Position numbers and translations under genes: made by a program
Notes under the pieces: generated by a model
The model's input: the letters and a program-made list of their open reading frames with translations, nothing else
Told to the model about the DNA's origin: nothing
Database searches by the model: none
Assembly: GCA_946807835.1 (NCBI GenBank)
Contig: OX327683.1
Location: 5,771,001-5,835,000 of the forward strand
Length of the DNA: 64,000 nucleotides
Direction of reading: 5' to 3'
Source: Ailanthus altissimus
Lineage: Eukaryota > Streptophyta > Magnoliopsida > Sapindales > Simaroubaceae
Shown here: positions 35,610 to 47,864 of the stretch, piece after piece
Numbering within the stretch: the stretch's first letter is position 1
Layout of the letters: each line of letters opens with the position of its first letter

Positions 35610-37140
35610 TTAAATAAGAAGTGTACCCCAGCTGAAGCGGACCAAACTTGGGAATCCAAATACAACATGTTTGTGATTTTCCAACCAGGCCTTGGTTTCA
35701 GGATCTAAGCACACAAACAGATTACCAGATTCCTCATATTAGAGTAACCCTCCCCAACTCTCAAAGTTTTTGCCTGCCATAAAGAAGATTAAGCATCTTT
35801 TACCTCCAGGGTATCCAGAACCATAGTTCCTCTGCATATTTTCAGCTGTTTCCTCAAATATAATTCTCTCAGAGCTTGATCTCTAGTAACCTGCATTTTC
35901 AAATAAAATTGAAATAATCTGACAACCTAAAACAGAGCAAATTTGGAGAAGGGAGTGCTCATTACCTTAGCTACTATGCTCGCACCACTAACAACTGCAT
36001 AGAGACTATCAGCCTTTGCTACAACAAATTTGATGGAGGGAAATCTTTTGGACAGTTTTCCTCATTGTTTCTCTGCATCTCCCACCTTATCCAAATAAAC
36101 CTGCAATATATGAGCATGTAATTGCCACATCTGTCATGGCATTATTTGACTACATTGACTTATTGGAACAAACAAAAAACTGTCTTGAGTTGAAACCATG
36201 AGTAGATTGACTAATCCTCCAATCTTATCCAGGCAATCTATTGGAGCATTTTAATTTGCAAGTCTATGCCACAAGTAGTATTTGTTTTTTATTTACTTCT
36301 AGGATTTAGTTTGTTTGGAAGACTGCAAGAAAATATTAACTTAAAAAGCATATATGGTAGTATAGAATGCATTAAATTATGGCAATTTATCAAGGGAACC
36401 ATGAATCTTATATAAGTTACATGAAGAATATTACTCAGTTAGAAGAACCCCCATGTTTAGTACCCTAGTGATCAGGCCAATTGCTGAGTCATGTGAATGT
36501 CATTCAGGTTTATCTTATTTCTGTTGAAAAGCAAACATGGGAAACTTGGGAGAAACAGAAAACTGTAAGAAACCTGAAAAGTGTTACTGTACACTGCACT
36601 TACCTATTAAGCATTTTAGCTGAGAGCAGCCTAGGGTTCTATGACATCCACAGCCCAGCCAATTGAGTCGTTAGGCTTCAACTTCTCGAATAATTCCTCC
36701 CTCTTCTCTTCCTTTAGCATCTTTGAATCTGCATGCAGTTTTTTTTTTAAAAAAGAAAACAGATTATCCAGTGAAACAATATAAAAGAATACAAGCAGCC
36801 CAGAATTGCCACTTACAGTCCAAAGTTGTAGCACACAGTGCAGCTACCAACTAGCCCCAAGGAAAGAAGGTCCATGTCCCCTATCTATAGTTTTAAAGGG
36901 GGCGGTCAGAACCAATTTTAGTTTATATGAATGTAGGTGTTTGAGTGTGTTAAATTATGCAGTAATTCCTTGCCAGCACACATTCAAGACATGAAAAAAA
37001 TAAATGTTTTTACACAACTTAACTGATTCACATTGCAAAATAGTTAACCCCTCAATGGCAGTAAGAAGCTGCAGAACTCCCCCCCAAAATTTTAACTATA
37101 ACAGGCAAAAATTGATGCAAAATAATGCTCATCTAAATGC

Positions 37141-37180
37141 ACCAACACACAAACACAAACACACACACACACACGCAGAC
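37141..37180. repeat. (CA)n-rich microsatellite
   Basis: A run of ca dinucleotides and imperfect caaaca units within intron 2 of the RNase H2A pseudogene. Confidence 0.8.
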
Positions 37181-37615
37181 AGAGACAAGGCAGCCTGCAT
37201 TCTCCTCCATGTCCCATAGTTCATAACCATAATGAATTAGGTACTGTGGTTAAGTCCACTATTTAACAGTTACAGGAGTATTGCAGTGTTTGGTCTTTTA
37301 ATAGTGCAAAATCCATATTCAAGTTAATAATTTATGAAAACAGCCATTTCGCATTGAAGATTTAGCCATGGCCTCCGGAAAAATAATTACTTTTTTTTCC
37401 GTAAACATTCCCATATAGATTAAGCAAAATAATAATTTATGTGAAGTCTAAGCAAAATAATAATTTATTTGAAGTCTAAGTAATGACCCTCGAGATGTTT
37501 CTCTCTTCAAGGCAATCAAGTCTCTTAATCTTCGTACAATTACACTTCAGTCTCAAAAAAATAAAAAATAAAAAAACTAAATCTAAGATTAACAGTTTAG
37601 TTTTTATAATATTTC

Positions 37616-37824
37616 TGTAAGAAATATAAAAAAAATTATATTTTATTATATTAAATAATATATAAGATTTGTCTTTAGACATATATATAATAAAAAATAA
37701 TATTTTATATTAATAATATGTATATATATATATATATCTATATATAGTAAGAGAGTATAAAAGAATTATTTTGAAATCATTCTAAAATATTATTTTGAAA
37801 TTATTTTAAAATAATTTCTTAATA
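37616..37824 (-). repeat. 3' LTR of copia element C
   Basis: A 209-bp block beginning tgtaagaaatata on plus. It shares ttatattttattatat, aaataatatataagatttg and ctaaaatattattt with the right LTR at 43107-43308. Confidence 0.75.
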
Positions 37825-38089
37825 CTCCCCCTTAAATTTAAGATGGCGCAATAGAAATAAGCTTGAGTTTGGAGATTAGAACATGAAAACGACGAAAAAA
37901 TAGAGATTTGGTGAAGATATTAACAAGTTGTTCTTCAGGTGAGATGAAGTGGAGCATGATAGTGCCTTGAAAAACGTGTTGTCGAACAAAATGACAATCT
38001 GTTTCAATATATTTAGTGTGCTCATGAAAAACATAATTATGGACAATTTAGATAGCACTTTAATTGTCACAATAAAGAGGTGTAGCTCT

Positions 38090-38701
38090 AGTGTGAGAAA
38101 TACTCATATCTTCAAGAAGTCAACGAAGTCAAACAATCTCTTAAATAGTATCTGCAAGAGCACGGTACTCAGCTTCAGTATTCAAGAGAGCAGTAGCTGT
38201 TTGTTTTTTACTTTTCCATGAAAGAAGAGAATCACCCAAGAAAAGACAAAATCCAATAGTGGATTATTGATCCGTAGGATCACCCGTCTAATCCACATCA
38301 GCATAAGCTTGTAACACGAGATGAGAGTGAGCCGAAAAATGGAGACTGTGAAAAAATGTATCTTTGAGATAACATAGGATATGAAGAAATGCTGCATAAT
38401 GAGAGGTACGAGGAGCGGCCATAAACTGACTGACAACATGAATAAGATGAACAATGTCTAAGCGAGTAACTGTAAGGTAGACCAAACTACCAACCAATTG
38501 ACGATAAAGGGTAACATCACTGAGAAGAGTACCATCAGAGGATCGGAGTTTGGCATTAGCCTCTAGAGGAGTGGAGGCAGTCTTACTGTCTGTCAACTTA
38601 GCTTTAGCAAGTAGATCGAATGCATATTTAGCATGAAAAAGATAATACCTAGTAGAGTCGAATAGTACTTTAAGGCTAAGAAAATAACTGAGGTTGCCAA
38701 G
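38090..38701 (-). pseudogene. RT C-terminal part and RNase H of copia element C
   Basis: 38288-38596 reads TDSKTASTPLEANAKLR, LYRQLVGSLVYL and ends AYADVD, the first RNase H Asp region. Broken RNase H text continues to about 38090. The equivalent stretch of element B is 27080-27785. The upstream part of RT is displaced to the right of the inserted solo LTR. Confidence 0.75.
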
Positions 38702-40086
38702 TGTTGGTTGGTAAATTAAAAAATAAATTTTGTTTAATAAAAATAAACTCAGCGGAAGCCAGATCGTCTTGTTAATAGTTACATGTATATGGATAGAAAA
38801 TTATCTCAATTCCTCGCTATGGCAAATCTTGAATTGATTGGCTGCAATCTTCTGTACTATTCTTAACCTTCAAACTCAATGCGTGTAGGCACGTGAATCT
38901 TTCTTAATCTCTAAAAATACTAATACCCAAATCTGAGATAATAGTATTAATTAAATTCTTTTCCCACGTAAGAATACCTAAAAGAATTTTTTTTGTATGA
39001 TTGTGGTCACATTTTCTTATTACATTCCTCCTATATATATAAGGATCTCCCTTGGGTATTTAAAATTTGATTAAGATTAGGAAATTAGGGTTTGATTATG
39101 ATTTAAACTAGTAGAGGGACTAGAAGACCCATAGGCTTCCTAGCTCCAACTTAAAAGGTCTGGTCCTTATTATCTCATAATACACCAATTCTTTTAAGTT
39201 AACTGCATGCTATTCCACTAAAAGCTAATGGCTGTACTCTAATAACTTATGTTATAAAATAAAAGCTCATTTAATTAAAACTCCATTTAATTAAATTGGG
39301 CTTGGTCTTTAAACTAATAATAACCACTTAATTGATCCTCTAATTGATGTCTATAATTAAAGTTAGGCCTTTAAAAAATGTCTTGCCTCTTTAATTATTT
39401 ATTTGCCCATAAGTCATTGAATGCTCTAATGATCATTTTTAATATATCTATATTTGTAAATAAATTTACAAATAAACTGTGGCCACAGATTCTAATAATC
39501 AAGTACTGCAAACATCTTAGGTGAACATTAATTATCAGATTCCATCTTGCAAATATATGTTCCTACGACCTATGAAATTATATCTCCAAGCTATCGAAGG
39601 TTTAATCGTTTATATGGATCTCATTCCGTGATAACTCAAAAGATACAACGCATGAATGTAAGTTCATTACCTATTCAAGTTTAAGATCAATCAAGCTTAT
39701 TAAAGCTTTTGTTAATTAAAATCTACAACATTTAATTAACCAGATCGAAATTAACAGTAATTCTATTCAATGTATCATATATACTATTTTTTCTACTCGA
39801 AGTCTCTACTTCGATGATCAAGGTAAATCATTCACTATAAGAAGCAGAAAAACTACAACCTTACATAATGAAATACTATTTTCATTAATAGTTGTGAACA
39901 TGATTTAATTTATAAAGAACTTGTGATCTATATCCTCTGTATTAGCATCATATGCCTAATACATAGATCACATACTTTATAAATATCAATGAATGCTCAA
40001 TTATATATATATGAATAAACTTTATTAATCTAATAAAATGTTATTTCACATGCTTTAAGGGCATAAATAACATTATATGTCTAACA
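38702..40086 (+). mobile_element. Solo LTR, TGTTGGTTGG family, nested in copia element C
   Basis: 1385 bp starting TGTTGGTTGG and ending GTCTAACA, flanked on both sides by CCAAG (38697-38701 and 40087-40091), a perfect 5-bp target duplication. Removing it and one CCAAG restores the copia sequence. There are no internal domain, primer site or coding sequence, so it is the product of LTR-LTR recombination. Landmarks: agcggaagccagatcgtctt near the start and the palindrome-like ctactcgaagtctctacttcga near 39795. Confidence 0.92.
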
Positions 40087-40091
40087 CCAAG

Positions 40092-41047
40092 ATCTTTTAT
40101 TTCAAAGTGTTGCTGGAGAAAGTTTTTGAGAGTGAAAATACCAAGAAGATCATCATCCGTGATAATCATATCATCAATATAGAAAAGAAGGAGAACACAA
40201 CCTTATGCTGTCTTGCAGGCAAAAAGACCTGAATCATAGATACTAGAACCATGCTGAAGAATAGTCTCACTAAACTTTACAAACCATGCACGAGGAGCTT
40301 GTTTAAATCTATATAGAGCATAACGAAGGTTACAGACTTTGCCTGAAAAATGTAAATAACCAGAAGGAGGCTTCATATATACTTCTTTAGTAAGATCACT
40401 ATTAAAAAAAGCATTTTTGACATCCATCCGAAATAATGTCTAACCACAAACTGCAACAACAACCAATAAACTTCGAACAAAAGTAAGTCTAGCAACTGGG
40501 GTAAAAGTTTCTTCATAATTAATTCCATATTCTTGAGTAAAGCCTTTGGCAATAAGGCGGGCTTTATAATGCTCAATAAATCCATCAGATTTGGCTTTGA
40601 TCTTGTACACCTATTTACATCTAATGACAGTTTTATTAAATGGAAGAGTAACAAAATCTCAAGTATATAACTTCTCAAGGGCCTGCAATTCTGCTGTCAT
40701 TGCTTGCTGCCAAACAAGATTAGAACTGCCTCAAAATATGATTGAGGCTCATATAAAGAAAGGGTAGTAGAGAAACAGTGATAATCATAAAGTTTAACAG
40801 GAAGTTCTCTTACCTGAGATGAACTACGAAGAGAGGGTGTGGAGGAGGCCTCAGAGATGTTGAGAACAGATCCTTCAGATGAGGTAGGAGGCTCAGAAGC
40901 AGGAGTCGTTTCAGCAGATTCACCTATATAAAACTCAGAAGAAATATCTGTAGGTGAAGTATCCGAAAAAAGATCAATAGAAATATCTGTAAAAAATTGT
41001 GACATAGAAAAAGACACAAATTTGAAGTTAAATACAGAGGAAAACAT
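40092..41047 (-). pseudogene. RT N-terminal part and integrase C-terminal linker of copia element C
   Basis: 40203-40427 carries MDVKNAFFNSDL (catalytic Asp region) and FKQAPRAW. The Y-x-D-D region near 40140-40180 is readable but mutated. 40373-40678 is the RT start in a shifted frame. 40697-41047 is the acidic, Ser/Thr-rich linker between integrase and RT. Confidence 0.7.
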
Positions 41048-41049
41048 CG

Positions 41050-42395
41050 TATGCTCGATAAAGACTACATGATGAGAAACACAAAGATTGTTAGATTTAT
41101 GAGAAACAAGGGGACTTGTTCTTTATAATAGGAGAAGGAATATGATTAATGGTAAAAACAGCGGTCAAAGCAGCTTCCTCTTAAAAACGTTCAGGACAAG
41201 AGGAAGAGATAAAAGGAGTACGAGTAGTGTCTAAAATATGTCTGTGTTTACATTCAACTGTCCCATTTTGCTAAGATGTACCAAATCAAGACCTTTGACA
41301 TATAGTACCATATTCCTGTAAAAGATTTAGAAAATCAGAATCTCTATATTCTATGGCATTATCAATGCGAAAAATCTTAATAAGACACGAGAACTGAGTT
41401 TTAACAATCTGAGCAAAATCTCGATAAATTTTAGTAAATTCGAATAGTTTTTTCATAAGGAACAATTAAATGTACCGAGAATAGTCATCAACAAAGATCA
41501 CAAAATATTTAGATCCTCCCATTGTGGCATTTGGAGAAGGACTCTATATATCAAAATGTACAAGATCAAATGAAGCATGAGAGAGAATAATACTATTATC
41601 AAAAGGTAAAGCTAGTTATTTAGTTAAAGGACATGTAAGACAATCATCTTTATTATCATAAACAATACCTAAATAATCACTATATACCAGAGATCGGATG
41701 CGATTGACTGACGCATAACCCAAACGAGAGTGTCAAAGATGCAATGAAGGCACTAAAGAGGTAGATGCTGTAAACAAAGGATATAGAATGAATAGATCTA
41801 AAGAAATAAGTTCATACAGATATCCAACCTTACGGCTTGTCCCAAGCGTCCGACCAGTCTTTAGATCCTGCACACAACAACCAGAAGTAGTAAACAAGAC
41901 ATTAAGACTAAGTTCACGTAATTGACCAACAAATAAAAGATTTAATGTAAGGTTAGGAATACAAAAAATGTTAGATACGGAGAGATTAAGGCAAAACACT
42001 TGACCAACATAATTAACTTCCATAAGAGAATCATTAGCAGTTTGAATAGATGGTAAATAGGAATTAAGAATTTTAGAAGAGAAAATTGTAGAATCAGAAG
42101 TCATGTGATTGCAACATGCAGAGTTAAAATACTAAGAAGAATTACCTAAAATATTAAAGGACGTAGAAATTAAGGGTTTATCCAAATTAGACTAGAGTAG
42201 ACGAAGTAAAGATTCAAGATTACTAAAAGAACTATTCATACTATCCTGTGCAGCAATACCTGCAAGTCCTATAAAAGTAGAACCTTGAGATAATCTAGGT
42301 ATATGGCACGATTTAGGTAGAGCAGAACCAGCAGAATAATACCGAGAAATATCACATATATTTATAAATCCTAAATTTTTTTTCACTAATGACAA
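41050..42395 (-). pseudogene. Integrase, gag-pre-integrase and protease-side region of copia element C
   Basis: The integrase core (about 41050-41700) is readable only in broken frames (KHRHILDTTR near 41235). 41733-42104 covers the segment between protease and integrase, with LNLLFVGQLRELSLN and GRTLGTSRKVGYLYEL. 42192-42395 is a short gag/protease-side stretch ending in ESLLRLL. The protease Asp-Ser-Gly is replaced (NSACCNHM). Confidence 0.65.
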
Positions 42396-43095
42396 CTTAG
42401 TCCATAAACTTGTACTAATTATAAGTTAACCCTCAAACTTTTAATAATTATAAATTAACCCCTTAACTTTAAATAATTATAAATTGCACCCCTAAAATTT
42501 TTATTAATTACAAAATGACCATTTAAATTTTAATAATTATAAAGTAACCTCTATAATTTTCCAAAATTATAAAATGACCCCCTAAAAATATTATAATTAC
42601 AAAATAGTCTCAAAAATTTTAAAAATTTCAAAATGCCCCAAAATAATATAACATTACGATCTGACCTTCAAATACTGAAAACTTTGCAAACAAACCCTTA
42701 AGAGGAGATAGTAATCTTCAGGTGGCGCGTCTGGCCGGCTTCGACCTCCAATTGGCTTAAACTCGGTAGCATTTGAACAGCCGGTGACTGAGGATTCATT
42801 TGGTCAGGGCGGTGTAGGTTACGTCACAGTAGAACAGCTAGGATTTGAATTGACAGTGGACGACAGCAGTTATCTTTCGGCGGCGCGTCCGGTGGTTTTC
42901 AACCTTCAATTGGTGCGGCGTTGATGGTATTAAAACGGTCGGAGGATTCTAAGTAATCTGAGATGAACGATGGCTAACACAGCAAGCTTTCAGAGTTTTT
43001 CGAAGACTTTCGAAAAATTTTGGTGGATTCTGACAGATTTTAAAAAAAATTCAATAAATCTCCGGCTAAACAAAGTGACAATGAAAAAATTAAAA
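42396..43095 (-). repeat. Tandem-repeat array and GC-richer leader of copia element C
   Basis: 42396-42665 holds about nine imperfect units near 30 bp (minus: GGGTCATTTTATAATTATTAA-like, ending TTTTAG). 42670-43090 is a GC-richer, non-coding leader with ggcgcgtc/ggcggcgcgtcc motifs, leading to the primer-binding site. Element B has the same order at 30320-30938. Confidence 0.65.
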
Positions 43096-43106
43096 CTCTG
43101 ATACCA

Positions 43107-43308
43107 TGTGAGAAATATTACGAGAACTATATTTTATTATATCAAATAATATATAAGATTTGCCTTTATATAGGCCTAAGACATATACATAATAAGAAAT
43201 AATATTTTACATTAATAACATATATATATATATATATATGATAGAAAAGTATAAAGAAATTATTCCGAAAATATTCTAAAATATTATTTCAGAATGATTT
43301 TGTAGCAT
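43107..43308 (-). repeat. 5' LTR of copia element C
   Basis: A block beginning tgtgagaaatatt next to the exact primer-binding site, paired with 37616-37824. Its outer end is more diverged, so the boundary is good only to about 10 bp. Confidence 0.7.
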
Positions 43309-43840
43309 AGTTCGATATAATCCATTGATCGTGATATTGTCAACAAATTTAAGCTTGAAATTAAAGGAAACAAAAAAAATATATTATGGGCCAAATGAAA
43401 TATAAAGTATACCAACAAAGTTCAAGGTAGAAAGAGTCTTCTGATAGGATTGAACACAGTACATGCCTCCATACACCACGGGCCCTGAAAACAAACCAAA
43501 GTATTTTCATAAAACATGAAGTAAATAGAAAAACCAAATTTTTTTTTAAAGAAATACGAAAAACCCAAAAAATAAAAATAAAAAACCTAAAACGGGGTCT
43601 CGGCCAGCTTTGTTGATGCCTATAATGCAAGGATTTGATGCCCATTTATGAAGTGTACTTCCAATTCCGTGACTCACTCTTTCTAGTTCTGTTCGTCCCA
43701 CCACAACTCACAAAGACGTCTTTGTTGATTCTAATTCTTGCTAGAAATGAGAACCCGTTTTGTGATTGGGCAACTTAGAGTTTACCATCATCCATTTACT
43801 CCAGCTACTAAGTAGTAGCATAGTAATTTAGTGAACTACT

Positions 43841-45253
43841 TGTTGGTTGGTAAATAAAAATTTTTTGTTTATAAAAATAAACGCAGCGGAAGCCAGATCG
43901 TCTTGTTCATAATTACATATATAGGGATAGAAGATTACCTCAATTCCTCGCTGTAGCAAATCTTGAATTGACTAGCTGCAATCTTCTTTACTATCCTCAA
44001 TCTTCAAACTCAATGCGTGTGAGTGCGTGGATCTTTCTTAATCTCTAAAATCACTAATACCCAAATCTGAGATAATTGTATTAATTAAATTCTTTTCCAC
44101 GTAAAAATACCTAAAAGAATTTTTCTCTATATGGTTGTGGTCACATTTTCTTATTACATACATCTCATATATATAGGGATCTTCCTTGGATATTTAAAAT
44201 TTGATTAAGATTAGAAAATTAGAATGTGATTAGGATTTGAGCTAGTAGAGGGACTGCAAAACCCATGGGCTTCCTAGCTCCAACTTAAAAGGTCTAATTC
44301 TTATTATCTTATAATACACCAATTTTTCTAAGTTAACCCCAAACTATTCCACTAAAAGCCAAGAGTTGTACTCTAGTAACCCATGTTATAAAATAAAAGT
44401 CCATTTAATTAAAACTCTTTTAATTAAATTAGGCTTAAAGACTAACAATAACCACTTAATTGACCCTCTAATTGTTGTCTATAATTAAAGCTAGACCTTG
44501 AAAAAATGTCTTACCTCTTTAATTACTTATTTGCCTCTAAGTAATTAAATGCTCTAATGATCATTTTTAATATATCTATATTTGTAAATAAATTTACAAA
44601 TAAATATTATTATTCAATAAATAATTTATTGAATAAACTGTGGCCACAGATTCTAATGATCAAGTACTGTAAACATCTTAGGTGGACATTAATTATTAGA
44701 TTCCATATTGTAAATATATGTTCCTACGACCCATAAAATTATATCTCTAAGCTATCGAGATTTTAACCATTTATATGGATCTCATTCCGTGATAACTCGA
44801 AAGATATAACATATGAATGTAAGTTCATTACCTGTTCAGGATTAAGATCAATCAAGCTTATTAAAACTTTTGTGAATTAAGATCTATGACAATTAGTTAA
44901 CTAGATCAATATTCACAGTAGTCTTGTTCAATGTATCATATACATTAGTTTCTCTACTCGAAATCTCTACTTCGATGATCAAGGTAAATCATCCACTATA
45001 AGAATGAGAAAAACTACAACCTTACATAATGAATGCCCTTTTCATTAATGATTGTGAATATGATTTAATTTATAAAAAAAATTGTGATCTATACCCTCTA
45101 TATTAGCATCATATGCTTAATACATAAATCACATACTTTATAAATATGGTCTCATCAATATATGCTCAATTATATGTATAAATAAACTTTATTAATTTGA
45201 TAAAATGTTATTACACATGCTTTAAGAGCATAAATAACATTATATATCTAACA
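43841..45253 (+). mobile_element. Solo LTR, TGTTGGTTGG family, second copy
   Basis: 1413 bp from TGTTGGTTGG to ATCTAACA, flanked by a perfect CTACT target duplication (43836-43840 and 45254-45258). It is highly similar throughout to 38702-40086, with a few indels, including an extra aaatattattattcaataa segment. Confidence 0.92.
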
Positions 45254-45394
45254 CTACTTTCTTTAACGATTGATAATTCTTTTCCTATACAATAATATTT
45301 CATTAGCATTTTTTTCCATTAATTATTATTGATGTGATATATATGTATATTTTTTAACGATGATATTACATCAGACATTTATTATATATTACGC
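45254..45394. other. Short AT-rich spacer
   Basis: Nothing recognised. Confidence 0.4.
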
Positions 45395-45690
45395 GATCAT
45401 ATATCACTTATATATTTGTGTGTCATCGATTATATCAATTGAGACCATACATTACTTATACACTTATCCACGTCTAAACTTATATCTTTTGACCCATTCA
45501 TCACTTATATATTTACGCATGGTTAGTTATATTAATCGGGACTATACTTCATTTACATAATTATACATACCTAGACCGGCATCTTTGGGACCATACATTA
45601 CTTGCACATTTATACACACCTAATTATATTAATTAAGAACATACATTACTTACACATTTATGCATACTCAGATCTACACCTCCCCAACAA
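45395..45690 (+). repeat. Minisatellite, about 97-bp unit, three units
   Basis: accatacattacttatacac begins near 45444, its variant actatacttcatttacataa at 45541, and aacatacattacttacacat near 45638, a 97-bp period. Each unit contains two half-units, each with a variant of catac..cattactt..cacatttat. Confidence 0.65.
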
Positions 45691-47864
45691 GAGAAAAATA
45701 TACCTTTACAAATGAAAAAATATATTTATACTATTTACATAACCTTAAACTCCTTAATTTTGAATGTACAAATTTTATCATTCGAACAAAGCAGTTGGAT
45801 GCATGATATTTATATATATTGACAAAGAACAATTTATTTCCCTTTAATTTTCATAAAAGTTAAATTCATCAATAATTTTAAGAAATTTTTTTTGAGTTGG
45901 GTTTAATTTCTAAATATGTGCTACTCAACCAAGGCGTAAAAATATATATAATAAAATTTGTCAATTTTGTTTTAATATTTATGCTTTTAACTTAAAAATT
46001 AATCACTTTTTTTTTATATTTTAAACTCTTTAAATGACATAATCCGTGTACTGTGTTAATTATTAACATTTTATTATTAAATTTAAAACATTCACATTAC
46101 TATTCCTTAAACAAAGACTTTGACATGAACAAACTTTACACGAATTAAATAAAATAAAAATAACTTTGGAACTAAATTCAAATTGAACCAAAATAAATTA
46201 AATTTTTTTTATTACACACCCCACTCCATCTCATTCTTATTGAATTTTAAATAATTTTCTTTAAAAAAAAATGGCACAAGAAAAGTTAATCTCTAAACTT
46301 GATATTTTCATTGTAAGAGACCAATTAATTAGACTATTTCCTCAGAGATAAGAGAACTAAATTAAATTGATTTGGTTCAGATTATCTTAATAACTGAATT
46401 AATTTAAGTTATTTCAAGTAGTTCAATCTTTTTTTTTTTTTAAGTTGGTTTAAGTTGGTCTTGCCCAACTAAACCCAATATTCAATTCAAACCCTGACCC
46501 AGCCCTTGCGCATGAATTATGAACTTTTTATAATTCACAAATAAACTTTTAATTCAAAATTTTTACCATATTTTGTTAATTTTTTAAACTCTTTATGTTA
46601 CATAATTCTTTAAATTATATGTACTTTATTAATTATTAACATCTTTTTAATTTAAACTTTTACATGAATTACAAAAAAAAGAAGAAGAAGTAGTGAATAT
46701 AAATCTAAATCAAACCAAACTGAGTTAAGTCGGTTTGAGTTAAATTGTTTTAATAATTAAATTAATTTAAGTGATTCTTGAGTGATTTGAAATTTGATTT
46801 GAGTTGGTCCCAACTTTTGACCCTCTCAACCCACAAAGCAGTTTAAACAATACTCACTCTTACTTCCTACCACTTAAAGCATATTTAATCTTTTCTGAGT
46901 AACATCGAATCAGATTATTTTTTTTCTTTATTTATTTCTTTTTAAATGAATATCACTAGAAAGTTTGTGTTTTTTTTTTCTTTCTCATCGACGATGTTTT
47001 TCAACCAGAAGATCACGAGTAGCTATAATTGGTTGGCGCGCTATAGATCGGATCTAGCTTATGGATAAATCTAGGAAGACGACCATCTCCTTCTCCTTCA
47101 CATCATTCCTTTTCTTATCACATGTGTAGCCTGTTGGAGAAATATTACTTCATGCAATTAGGATCATTACAGGAAAAGGACCATTTACATTCCGGTTTGT
47201 GATGGCTAACATACTTGTCGCAAATTATTATATGAAAAAGTTGTCATTTAGTAAAACAAAATTAATAAAGTTAAAAGTCAAACAACTTCATTTTTCTTTT
47301 CTTTTTTTCTATTGCTTTTAAGTTAAACTTTCGCCTAAACAAACACAAATTGTAATTGGTGTCTATGGTGATACAACGAATATAAAACCATCAACAACTC
47401 GGGGAGCATCAATCACAATGATCTTGAAATTGTGATCAACTACCTTGCCCACAAGACATTTACCATGGTAGTGTTAAATATTACTCATTGTGCGACGGCA
47501 AAAATTCTCCTATCAGCCGATCATTTGATTGATCAATGGGCAATGCAGGCCCAACGTATTTGAAATCTCAACCCCAAAGCATTTCTTGAATTTGAAATCC
47601 TCCTCAGATAATGTAATATACGTATCAAAATATTCTTTAAATATTAAATAACTAATGAGAATATTTTAATTCTAATTTCAAATCTCAAATTAAAAAACCA
47701 CTTCTAATACAACCACGATGACAACCAGAAACCGATCAACCCTATCAGCTAGCACTTTTAAATCAATAAACCTATTAGATAGCGCTTCTAAATTAGCTAG
47801 ACAACCACAAATCGATCGTTGATTCAAAGTTGGAAGCTTGGTCTCGTGTTGCTTAAGTTACTTT
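45690..47864. other. AT-rich intergenic DNA
   Basis: No gene recognised. Low-complexity purine and pyrimidine runs are frequent; a slightly less AT-rich patch at 47030-47130 has no open frame. Confidence 0.4.

Larger units (their letters stand above)
37616..43308 (-). mobile_element. Ty1/copia retrotransposon C inside intron 2 of the RNase H2A pseudogene
   Basis: On minus: 5' LTR (43107 to about 43308), an exact primer-binding site (TGGTATCAGAG, 43096-43106), a GC-richer leader, a tandem-repeat array, protease-side stretch, integrase, RT, RNase H, a polypurine tract TTAAGGGGGAG (about 37825-37835) and a 3' LTR (37616-37824). It is the same family as element B, and equally lacks a gag domain. 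A 1385-bp solo LTR (38702-40086) interrupts the RT region; without it the element is about 4.3 kb, like B. Frames are broken. The element is in the same orientation as the pseudogene it sits in. Confidence 0.88.
35610..43665 (-). pseudogene. Ribonuclease H2 subunit A pseudogene, seven recognisable exons
   Basis: RNase H2A is the catalytic subunit that removes ribonucleotides from DNA. Recognisable exons on minus are 43587-43665, 43413-43484, 36604-36728, 36434-36520, 35966-36100, 35804-35890 and 35610-35704, mostly with GT..AG borders and matching phases. Key text: PVLG|PVVYGGMYC across exons 1-2; LKEEKREELFEKLKP and IGWAVDVIEP in exon 3; IGLITRVLNMGVLLTE-like in exon 4; GDAEK and FPSIKFVVAKADSLYAVVSGASIVAK in parts of exon 5; VTRDQALRE in exon 6; [13 protein letters not shown] and [14 protein letters not shown] in exon 7. 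Lesions: the DEAGR active site reads NKAGR; the start codon position reads ATT; single-base shifts lie in exons 3, 4 and 6; a TGA is in exon 5; a Lys is missing before ADS; and the exon 4 donor is damaged. Retained introns show it is not a processed copy. Intron 2 was invaded by copia element C. Confidence 0.85.

Noticed and set aside
36800..36870. Possible extra RNase H2A exon upstream of exon 3
   Set aside because: A short stretch vaguely resembles GPxxLG text, but true exons 1 and 2 with correct phases lie at 43413-43665, so this is not needed.
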